A DNA stretch of 58,750 nucleotides, from NCBI GenBank assembly GCA_016932015.1, contig JAFGDQ010000116.1, positions 1 through 58,750 on the forward strand, read 5' to 3'. The stretch's first letter is position 1. Every line of letters starts with the position of its first letter. Of the stretch, positions 25,692-32,348 are shown piece by piece. Both the position numbers and the translations under genes were made by a program. The notes under the pieces were generated by a model, which ran no database searches, had not been told where the DNA came from, and saw nothing but the letters and a program-made list of their open reading frames with translations. The stretch is from Spirochaetota bacterium. GTDB taxonomy: Bacteria > Spirochaetota > UBA4802 > JAFGDQ01.

Positions 25692-25729
25692 GGGGGCTGA
25701 GTCCCCTTAACGCCGCCGGTCGGCAGGCG
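25692..25729. repeat. GC-rich double hairpin
   Basis: Two compact stems stand next to each other in otherwise AT-rich DNA: GGGG..CCCC at 25692-25706 and CGCC..GGCG at 25711-25729. Together they form a GC-rich patch immediately before the start of the 78-residue gene, and would sequester its ribosome binding region if folded. It could be a terminator for ACR3, a regulatory hairpin or a small inserted element. Confidence 0.45.
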
Positions 25730-25730
25730 T

Positions 25731-25967
25731 ATGCTTGTTTTTCATGATGATACCCGGATCAGTCTGTCCGGGCTTGATGATATAATGGCGGAATTACATT
25801 CTGAAAGCAAAGAAGCCAATGATGAGACTGTTAATGAAATCATAAGAAGACTGGAAGCAAAAAAGAATTATATTCCGTCTTCTGACCGGGCACGTAAAGA
25901 TTATTCATATGCACTTCTAAAAGAATACAGAAAGTACATAAAGAATCGGAAAGAAGAAAAAAAATAA
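25731..25967 (+). CDS. Small conserved-looking protein of unknown function
   Basis: A 78-residue, highly charged, helical protein. The segment LSGLDDIMAELHSESKEANDETVNEIIRRLEAKKNYIPSS and the following YALLKEYRKYIKNR look like a conserved domain rather than a chance frame, and I have an impression of similar small proteins near thioredoxin and permease genes in anaerobes, but I cannot name the family. The frame is open upstream only to 25701, so the ATG at 25731 is the only standard start; its ribosome binding site (GGCAGG) is close and lies in a hairpin. It ends 5 nt before the convergent ModA-like gene. Confidence 0.65.
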   Translation: MLVFHDDTRISLSGLDDIMAELHSESKEANDETVNEIIRRLEAKKNYIPSSDRARKDYSYALLKEYRKYIKNRKEEKK

Positions 25968-25972
25968 TTTTT

Positions 25973-26818
25973 TTAATTTATCCACTCATGAGGAATATTA
26001 TATATTCCTCCGACAGGCTTTGGTTTACCGACATAAGCATCAGCGTCTTCTTTTGTGCTGAAATAATGATATTGCCTGAATATTTTCTGTCCTTTATCAG
26101 AAAGCATAAATCCGATAAATTTTTCTGCAGTAATTCTGTTTTTTGAGTAGGTGGTAACCGCTGCTTTGCCGCATCCGATACGCTGCAATTCATCCGGTTT
26201 TAATTTTATTGTTTCAATTTTTTCCGGAAACCATTCGGAAAGCAAATGGAATCCGATTATCGCGTCAACCTGCCCAAGCAGCAGAAATGTCGATAATTTT
26301 GAAAAGCTGTCAGCGTAAACTACGGTATTCTTTCTGAATATTCCAATTTGTTTTTTATCCAGATTCTTTTCAATAAGCTCTACACCAAGCATTCCAATGA
26401 AAACTGATCTCGGGTTTCCAATTGCTATTCTGACTCCGATACGGGCCAGATCCCCTATTCCTTTGATATTTTTGGGGTTTCCTTTTATGACATTAATAAC
26501 AGGCACAATATAAGCAAAATTTTTAACTGAGTCAGGAAGAATTATATTATTGTTTTTAGCTTTTTCCATAAAATCTGGCGAAGGAACAATAAAAACGTCT
26601 CCTCTTTTGCTGAAGACAATCTGGGAATAAATTGTACCCATTCCTGAATAAACAGTGCTGATTTGCGTTCCGTGCTTTTCCTGAAATAATTCTATTATTT
26701 TATCAAGCGGGTTTTTAAAAGCAGCACCGCAAAAAATCATAATATTATCATCTGCAAAAACTCCCGTACATGGGATGAATAATGCTAATAGTATTGCCAT
26801 GGATATTTGTTTTATCAT
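25973..26818 (-). CDS. ModA-like periplasmic binding protein
   Basis: A 281-residue exported protein with a signal peptide cut near VFADD and a type II periplasmic-binding fold. FCGAAFKNPLDKIIELFQEKHG, VYSGMGTIYSQIVFSKRGDVFI and the later ARIGVRIAIGNPRSVFIGMLGVEL are family segments of molybdate/tungstate-binding ModA-type proteins. The ABC permease and ATPase genes (modB, modC) are absent, so it is an orphan here. It is the gene following hgcB on the same strand (151-nt gap). The anion bound is not decided; molybdate, tungstate or another oxyanion are possible. Confidence 0.82.
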   Translation of the reverse strand: MIKQISMAILLALFIPCTGVFADDNIMIFCGAAFKNPLDKIIELFQEKHGTQISTVYSGMGTIYSQIVFSKRGDVFIVPSPDFMEKAKNNNIILPDSVKNFAYIVPVINVIKGNPKNIKGIGDLARIGVRIAIGNPRSVFIGMLGVELIEKNLDKKQIGIFRKNTVVYADSFSKLSTFLLLGQVDAIIGFHLLSEWFPEKIETIKLKPDELQRIGCGKAAVTTYSKNRITAEKFIGFMLSDKGQKIFRQYHYFSTKEDADAYVGKPKPVGGIYNIPHEWIN

Positions 26819-26969
26819 TTCCGGATGCCTTATAATATTTTGACCGTTATATATTTTAAAATATAATGGTTTTCTGATTTTTTATTAAATGAAAGTAATG
26901 GTCAACTTGTTTTTATTATATTATGCCTGTTTTGCGGCGGAAGATTATTTTTCCGGTAGTTGACAGTTA

Positions 26970-27281
26970 TCAGCAGCATGATGACGTGCCTCCTTCCGGA
27001 GAACATCCGCATACCGGTTCAGTTCTTTTGATTATTCCATAAATGATAGCAGATGCACAACCTACTCCTGAATTTACTTCAAGAACTCCGTAAGCGCAGT
27101 TCATTTCGCATGCTCCGCATTCCATGCATGCGTCTCTGTTCAGTATCTGTACTTTTTTATCTTTAAGTTCAAAGACATTATGCGGACATACTTCAACGCA
27201 CCTGCCGCATCCGGGACATTTTCCGGGATCAGCAATTTTAAGGCTTGATATATTTTTTAAATATTTCTGATCGTAAAACAT
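26970..27281 (-). CDS. hgcB: Mercury methylation ferredoxin HgcB
   Basis: A 103-residue protein with two 4Fe-4S motifs: Cys22, 25, 28, 32 (CPGCGRCVEVC) and Cys52, 55, 58, 62 (CMECGACEMNC). The second contains CMECGAC, the conserved HgcB signature. The tail holds further cysteines, CGC at 91-93 and a terminal CC pair at 102-103, also typical of HgcB and thought to bind Hg(II). It reduces the corrinoid of HgcA so that methyl transfer to mercury can recur. It follows hgcA by 27 nt on the same strand, with AAGGAG upstream of the start. The gene order hgcA-hgcB is canonical. Confidence 0.95.
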   Translation of the reverse strand: MFYDQKYLKNISSLKIADPGKCPGCGRCVEVCPHNVFELKDKKVQILNRDACMECGACEMNCAYGVLEVNSGVGCASAIIYGIIKRTEPVCGCSPEGGTSSCC

Positions 27282-27308
27282 AAATTAAATTTCTCCTTTC
27301 TGTCAGTT

Positions 27309-28388
27309 TCAGATAAAAGCACCTATGCCTCTTAGAATAATACCGGAGAATATTGCTGCAGCAGCAGGAATAAATGTGTATTTCACCTCAAGCTTTGCTC
27401 CGGCCGGAGAAGTAAAAGTGGATGCTCCTGTATAATTCATTGCAAGGAACGCGGCAACAGGGGGAAGTATAAGGAAATAGGAAAAAGCTGTTAAAATGTC
27501 AGGATTATATATCAGGTAAACAATAACAGACCATAAAAGACCTGTGAACAGTCCTTTTAATGAAAAGGACCTGAATGGAATAAAAGGCAATAGAGCCGGT
27601 ACAAGAATTAAACCAGCTATAAATGCTCCGAAGTAGGGGATAAAATTTATTATAATATTCAGGGTGACTGTTTTTTCCCATAACGCGGTAATGATGCCGA
27701 CAACAAGAAAAGTAATCAGTATATATTTCGTTGACTGAATAAGTTCAACTGGAATTACTGCAAGCCTTTCCATTAGCCTGAAATGTACTTTTGACATTTC
27801 CTTTGTTTTCACTAAATTATTATTCAGATAATTTTCTATGTCAATTGAATAAACCGGCCCGTACAGAACTCTGAACCCGGTTTCCTGTTTAACAAAATGA
27901 GCGGCAACCCCGGGGGCCCCGAGCTGCGGAAGAATAATTTTTCTGTGATTAACAACGTTTGATAATCCGGTAATTTTAATTTGCTTTATAAGCTCTTCTG
28001 TTCCGAAAGTTCCTTTTCCTGCAGCACACCAGACGTTAATACCTCTGGTGTCGAGAGCGAGTATCCATGCGCTGACTTTTGAAAGTGTTTTTCTTAATTT
28101 GTCAAAAGTCAGTTTGTAGTTTGCTGTAACAAGGACAGGCGATTCTTCTGTCGGATCTCCAACTGCATAAAGTCCGGGTGCTATAGTGTAATTGTTTCTT
28201 CCGATCCCCCATCTGACTTTCCATCCATTTCTAATATCTTTCATCGTAAGACTTGTAGAAATTACCGGGATTTTACCGGCATTAGTGTCTTTATAACGCT
28301 CTATCCAGTCTTCGTTTCTCTGAATGATATCTTTACCGGTAATGATATTATTACAGCATGAATTCATATTTATAATATCATTTTTCAT
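27309..28388 (-). CDS. hgcA: Mercury methylation corrinoid protein HgcA
   Basis: A 359-residue protein. The N-terminal globular domain is a corrinoid-binding domain of the CdhD type with the diagnostic cap-helix motif NVWCAAGK at 118-125; Cys121 is the proposed lower axial cobalt ligand. The following GTFGTEELI, ILPQLGAPGVAAH and YGPVYSIDI segments are also conserved. From about residue 220 there are five hydrophobic helices, giving the membrane-anchored architecture unique to HgcA. I chose ATG 28388 (GAGGAA, 9-nt spacing) over the one at 28472, which lies inside marR. HgcA transfers a methyl group to Hg(II), producing methylmercury. Confidence 0.97.
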   Translation of the reverse strand: MKNDIINMNSCCNNIITGKDIIQRNEDWIERYKDTNAGKIPVISTSLTMKDIRNGWKVRWGIGRNNYTIAPGLYAVGDPTEESPVLVTANYKLTFDKLRKTLSKVSAWILALDTRGINVWCAAGKGTFGTEELIKQIKITGLSNVVNHRKIILPQLGAPGVAAHFVKQETGFRVLYGPVYSIDIENYLNNNLVKTKEMSKVHFRLMERLAVIPVELIQSTKYILITFLVVGIITALWEKTVTLNIIINFIPYFGAFIAGLILVPALLPFIPFRSFSLKGLFTGLLWSVIVYLIYNPDILTAFSYFLILPPVAAFLAMNYTGASTFTSPAGAKLEVKYTFIPAAAAIFSGIILRGIGAFI

Positions 28389-28410
28389 ATATCTGTATTC
28401 CTCATATTTT

Positions 28411-28902
28411 TTAAACTCCGCATTTACCGCTTTCGGTAGTGCAGCAGTTTCTGAGATTAACCATAATTTCATTAAGTATGGTTATGCTTTCAAAAATCAT
28501 TTTCCGTTTTTCTTCAGGGATATCGCTCAGAACCTGTTCATAATATTTATTGCACCGGGAGTTAATATAGGCAGCTTTATCAATTCCCATCCTGGTAAGG
28601 GATAGCTTAAAAAAGCGCCTGTCTTCTTTATTCTCAGCGCGGTTGATATAACCAGTCTCAACCATTGAATCAATGGTTCTGCTTAAAGTGCTTTTATCAA
28701 GTCCGAAAGTTTCAGATAATTCTTTTACAGTGGATTCTTTTTTTTCAGCAAGTTCAAGAATGATGTGGCATTGGGGGAGTGTAACCCCGCAGCAAACAGT
28801 CTCATCTTTGAGGCGGAAATCCATTTCTCTTTCAAGAATTCTTAACTTGCTTCTAAGACTGTTTATAAAAGACCGATCAATTTTGCTATTTCGTTGTAAC
28901 AT
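28411..28902 (-). CDS. MarR-family regulator rich in cysteine
   Basis: A 163-residue winged-helix regulator. VKELSETFGLDKSTLSRTIDSMVETGYI is the recognition region and NKEDRRFFKLSLT the wing. Unusually, it has a CC pair in VCCGVTLPQC near residue 37 and another cluster at the C-terminus (NCCTTESGKC), suitable for sensing Hg(II), As(III) or oxidants. It ends 22 nt before hgcA, so it is very probably co-transcribed with hgcAB and likely controls them. Its own promoter contains a palindrome and the ATG sits so close to the -10 that the mRNA may be leaderless. Sensing metal is an inference from the cysteines and context. Confidence 0.88.
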   Translation of the reverse strand: MLQRNSKIDRSFINSLRSKLRILEREMDFRLKDETVCCGVTLPQCHIILELAEKKESTVKELSETFGLDKSTLSRTIDSMVETGYINRAENKEDRRFFKLSLTRMGIDKAAYINSRCNKYYEQVLSDIPEEKRKMIFESITILNEIMVNLRNCCTTESGKCGV

Positions 28903-28908
28903 GCAACT

Positions 28909-28937
28909 GATGTATATTGCAACTAAATAGTTGTCAA
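28909..28937 (-). promoter_or_regulatory. marR-hgcAB promoter with operator palindrome
   Basis: On the minus strand, TTGACA (28937-28932) is followed after 15 nt by TATACA or after 17 nt by TACATC. The spacer contains the perfect palindrome CAACTA-AA-TAGTTG (28920-28933), the half-site type used by MarR proteins; a weaker GTTG..CAAC repeat covers the start codon. Binding there would block RNA polymerase, which fits autorepression. No Shine-Dalgarno fits between the -10 and the ATG at 28902. Confidence 0.6.
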
Positions 28938-29071
28938 GATTTAAATACAGACTAATTTAGAATATTTTCCCTGATTTTTTTTAATTAAAATAGGTCTTGG
29001 AGCTTGTTCTGCTGCCGTATCGCCAGACGGCATAGTAATATTTGTGAAAGTAAAAAAAGAAGAAGAAATAA

Positions 29072-30904
29072 TCAAAAGCCCTGTTCTTTGCTCAGAGCAA
29101 TCTCAATAGCTTTAAGAACATCGTTTTCAGAATAGATGTCCCTTAGGCAGACCGGTTTGAAAAAGGATTCGCCTGCGGGAAAAACCGCAAGAAAAGGAAT
29201 CGAACGGCTGCCGAGAGCATCGAGCATTTTTTTTGCGTCAGTATTCATCCTTGTCATATCAGCTACCATAAGCTCAATATTACCGGACTTAATTGCGTTC
29301 GCGACGCTGGTTGTATAAAGTGAAGTCTCTTCAACAAGTTTGCAGTTCGGGCACCAGTCGGCAGTAAAGTCAACTATCGTGATTCTGCCCTGTCTCATAT
29401 TGTCATATAAAAGGGATATTGTAAACTCTCTCTTGTTCGTTTCAATTAATCCCGATTCCGGCTCCCTTCCGTAAAAGTAATTAAAAGAAAGAAAATAGCC
29501 GCATATTATTATTAAAACAGCCGCAATTCTGGATATTATTCTCATTTTTCGGGCCATATTTATTGCCCCGTATTTCCCGTACTGCCATGCAGCTATGGCA
29601 ATAAACATAAGAAACCATATAGTGGGCATAATAAGGCTTTCTTTCAGTATTCCGACAAAATAAACAACGGTTCCCAGCAGTAAAAAAGCCATTATATTTT
29701 CAAAAGTTATCATCCAGTTGCCGGGCTTCGGAATAAAGCGGATCAGCTTCGGATTGGTTGTGAGTATGAGATAGGGAAGTGCCATACCTATCCCGATGCT
29801 GAAAAATATTATAAAGATAATAGCCGGAGTCTGTGTAGAGGCCCAGGCAAGAGTGCCCCCGAGAAAAGGCCCGCTGCACGGCGTTGCCAGCAAGGTTACA
29901 AGCAGTCCTTTGGAAAAAGAACCCGCGTAATTATTTGAAAATTCATTGGAAATTTTTCCGGCAAATGAAGGTATATTAATCGTAAACACATTAAACATGG
30001 AAAGCGCGAGTGCGAAAACTATTGCGATCATTATAACAAGGAAAAGGTTGTGCTGAAACAGCCCGCCCCAGCTGTACCCGAGAAAACTTACAAGAGCAGC
30101 AAGAAATGCGAATGAAGTGAGAATTCCAAGTGTGAAAACAAAACCCGTTTTTCTCATTTTTGACCGGTCCTGTCCGGAAAAGTTAATCAGGTCCATAATT
30201 TTCAGGCTAATGACAGGAAGGACACAGGGCATGAAATTAAGGAAAAATCCGGCAAGCAGTCCGTAAATTATGGCCTGTATAATGCCGGAAATATCCATTG
30301 TGGATATGAATCTCGGTTTTATCAGGGAAAGATCATAGGGTGCTGCTTTATCCCTCTCCTGTAAAATTTTATTCTGAGCTGTGTTATTCTTTTCAGCTTT
30401 TGAATTAGCGGGAGTGGTATTTTTTCCATTGTCCGTTATTATCACAGGATAATTAATATCAAAATTATGCAAAGTGCATGACCTGTCAGTGCATAAAAGG
30501 GCAGTAACTTTAACAGGTATAATATATTCACCGGAAAGGATATTTTTATTAACATCAAAAGGAAGAGAGATAAGGGTTTCTTTTTTATAAATCCATACAA
30601 AATCAGGATCAGCTTTTGCTTTGTATTTTTCGGGCTTACTGTAAACAGGGGCCTCAAAGGAGATGTTTTCAACAGGTTCAATTTCGACAGTGGTCGGACG
30701 GCCTGTGCCGGGCCCTTTGGGATTGCCGTAAATATATGACTTTTCCGGAATGACCAGCCTGAGTACTATTTTTTCCCGGCCTCCGGGCTGTACTTTTATT
30801 TTTTCTTTAACCGGATGAATCTGCAGCTCGTCCGGTGCAGCTGAAAGCAGGGAGTTGAACAGAAGAAGTAGTACAAATGTATATGTAAATATTTTTGTTA
30901 ACAT
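29072..30904 (-). CDS. dsbD: Thiol:disulfide interchange protein DsbD
   Basis: A 610-residue protein with all three DsbD parts. After a signal peptide comes an N-terminal DsbD-alpha-like immunoglobulin fold (about 25-155, with ALLCTDRSC redox cysteines). Then an eight-helix membrane domain follows with the paired cysteines in NFMPCVLPVISLK and ATPCSGPFLGGT. The C-terminal thioredoxin domain has TADWCPNCKLVEE. It carries electrons from cytoplasmic thioredoxin to periplasmic thiols. It lies upstream of marR-hgcAB on the same strand (169-nt gap with a promoter) and could keep exported thiol proteins or the HgcB/HgcA system reduced; that functional link is inference. Confidence 0.93.
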   Translation of the reverse strand: MLTKIFTYTFVLLLLFNSLLSAAPDELQIHPVKEKIKVQPGGREKIVLRLVIPEKSYIYGNPKGPGTGRPTTVEIEPVENISFEAPVYSKPEKYKAKADPDFVWIYKKETLISLPFDVNKNILSGEYIIPVKVTALLCTDRSCTLHNFDINYPVIITDNGKNTTPANSKAEKNNTAQNKILQERDKAAPYDLSLIKPRFISTMDISGIIQAIIYGLLAGFFLNFMPCVLPVISLKIMDLINFSGQDRSKMRKTGFVFTLGILTSFAFLAALVSFLGYSWGGLFQHNLFLVIMIAIVFALALSMFNVFTINIPSFAGKISNEFSNNYAGSFSKGLLVTLLATPCSGPFLGGTLAWASTQTPAIIFIIFFSIGIGMALPYLILTTNPKLIRFIPKPGNWMITFENIMAFLLLGTVVYFVGILKESLIMPTIWFLMFIAIAAWQYGKYGAINMARKMRIISRIAAVLIIICGYFLSFNYFYGREPESGLIETNKREFTISLLYDNMRQGRITIVDFTADWCPNCKLVEETSLYTTSVANAIKSGNIELMVADMTRMNTDAKKMLDALGSRSIPFLAVFPAGESFFKPVCLRDIYSENDVLKAIEIALSKEQGF

Positions 30905-31300
30905 GATTTTTTCTGGCCCGGATATTTTAGTTTCTGATTATGGAATAATCGTAAATTGTTATTGATGTTTTGGAACAGATGTATATCTGTTTAAATAATA
31001 TTTTTTAAAAGTCCAGTTAAATTTTCAACTGTATTTAAGTTGATATTATATTTAACAATTGAATCCAGGACTGCAGTTATTACTGTGTCATACTTTTCAA
31101 TGGTATGTTCATATTTTATCCGTTACACTGTTTACTGTTTCAGGGAAGCAGAGGATCGTGTATTATTACAGACCTGTATGCTGTGTCCGTTCTTAATGGC
31201 AGTACGGTGTGAAAAAAATGACTTTACTATAAAAAATAATATTTTAATAAAGTAATTTATCTCAAAAATAAAAGCGTTCTATTGCGTTAAAAGGATTTTA
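30905..31300. other. Intergenic region between dsbD and the rhomboid gene
   Basis: A 396-nt AT-rich divergent gap. I see no convincing gene. A 44-codon frame on the minus strand (30991-31122), without a start codon, has a protein-like composition (IEKYDTVITAVLDS, LTGLLKNII) and could be a remnant. Promoters for dsbD (minus) and the rhomboid gene (plus) must lie here but no box pair stands out. Confidence 0.5.
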
Positions 31301-32257
31301 ATGAAAACAAAAAGCAGTACTTTCTATAAAGGCTGGGCTTTCAGGCTCATAATTATTAATGTAATTATTTTTATTCTGCAGGTTTTTACAGAACATTACC
31401 GTGTGAGTCAGCAGGGGCCTTCCCTGATGACTTATTATCTCGGGCTCATTCCCGCACTGGTAGTTAAAAAAGGCTTTATCTGGCAGGTCTTTTCCTACAT
31501 GTTCCTGCACAGCTCTTTTAGCTTTTCACATATTTTTTTCAATATGTATGCCCTGCTTATTTTCGGGCTTCCTATTGAAAATGAATGGGGGAGCAAAAAA
31601 TTTCTTATCTATTATTTATTCTGCGGTACTTTTGCGGGAATAAGTATATTTCTGATTAACTTAATTAACCAGGGCGCAGGTTTTGTAATACCTACTATCG
31701 GCGCTTCAGGCGCTGTATTCGGACTTCTTCTTGCTTTCGGAATTCTCTTTCCGAATGTGGAACTGCTGCTTTTCTTTATTCTGCCGATAAAGGCAAAATA
31801 CCTTGTTATCCTTTACGGCGGGCTTGAACTTTTTCTTCTCCTGACAGGAGGAAATACATCCGTTTCCCATATAGGGCATCTTGGAGGACTTGTTGCCGGA
31901 CTTATCTATTTTTTCATAATTAAAAGAAGAAGTCTTCAGTTCCGGCATAAGCTTAATCAGGCAGCCAGAAGAAGAAAAATTAATATTGCAGGCAGGGAAG
32001 CTGACAGGCAAGTCGAACAATCGGAAACTGATGATGCTGAATATCTGATCAGAATACTCAAAAAGGTAAAGGACTCCGGAATTGAATCCCTTACAGATGA
32101 TGACTTTCAGTATATTAAATATATTGAAATTATGGCAGGGGATGTTGATGAAGATACATTATGCAATAGTTTTGACTTTGATATAAATGACGATCATTGC
32201 AGGAATTGCGATGATTTCAAGGCTTGTTTTTTAAGAGAGATTAAAAAATATTTGTAA
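31301..32257 (+). CDS. Rhomboid-family intramembrane serine protease
   Basis: A 318-residue membrane protein with about six helices in residues 12-210. The catalytic Ser is in IGASGAVFG (about 136) and the catalytic His in SHIGHLGGLVAG (about 190); the conserved HxxxN-type segment SHIFFNMYAL is also present. It cleaves membrane proteins within the bilayer. The cytoplasmic C-terminal 100 residues are charged and end in a four-cysteine cluster, CNSFDFDINDDHCRNCDDFKAC, that may bind zinc; this tail is not part of a standard rhomboid. AAAGGA precedes the ATG. Substrates unknown. Confidence 0.88.
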   Translation: MKTKSSTFYKGWAFRLIIINVIIFILQVFTEHYRVSQQGPSLMTYYLGLIPALVVKKGFIWQVFSYMFLHSSFSFSHIFFNMYALLIFGLPIENEWGSKKFLIYYLFCGTFAGISIFLINLINQGAGFVIPTIGASGAVFGLLLAFGILFPNVELLLFFILPIKAKYLVILYGGLELFLLLTGGNTSVSHIGHLGGLVAGLIYFFIIKRRSLQFRHKLNQAARRRKINIAGREADRQVEQSETDDAEYLIRILKKVKDSGIESLTDDDFQYIKYIEIMAGDVDEDTLCNSFDFDINDDHCRNCDDFKACFLREIKKYL

Positions 32258-32348
32258 TATTAAATAAGCTAAACTCCCTGCTTTTTTTCTTCCGGCAGGG
32301 AAAACCATCGTTTACATTAAAAAATGAAATCTGAAAGGGGGTAAAGTT

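Noticed and set aside
28389..28472. Upstream ATG giving a 387-residue HgcA
   Set aside because: It lies inside marR, has no ribosome binding site, and the added residues do not belong to HgcA; the ATG at 28388 has GAGGAA.
30991..31122. 44-codon protein-like frame on the minus strand upstream of dsbD
   Set aside because: It has no start codon after the in-frame stop at 31123-31125 and no ribosome binding site; may be a remnant but not supportable as a gene.
31040..31255. 71-codon plus-strand frame before the rhomboid gene
   Set aside because: No ribosome binding site and no recognisable protein features.
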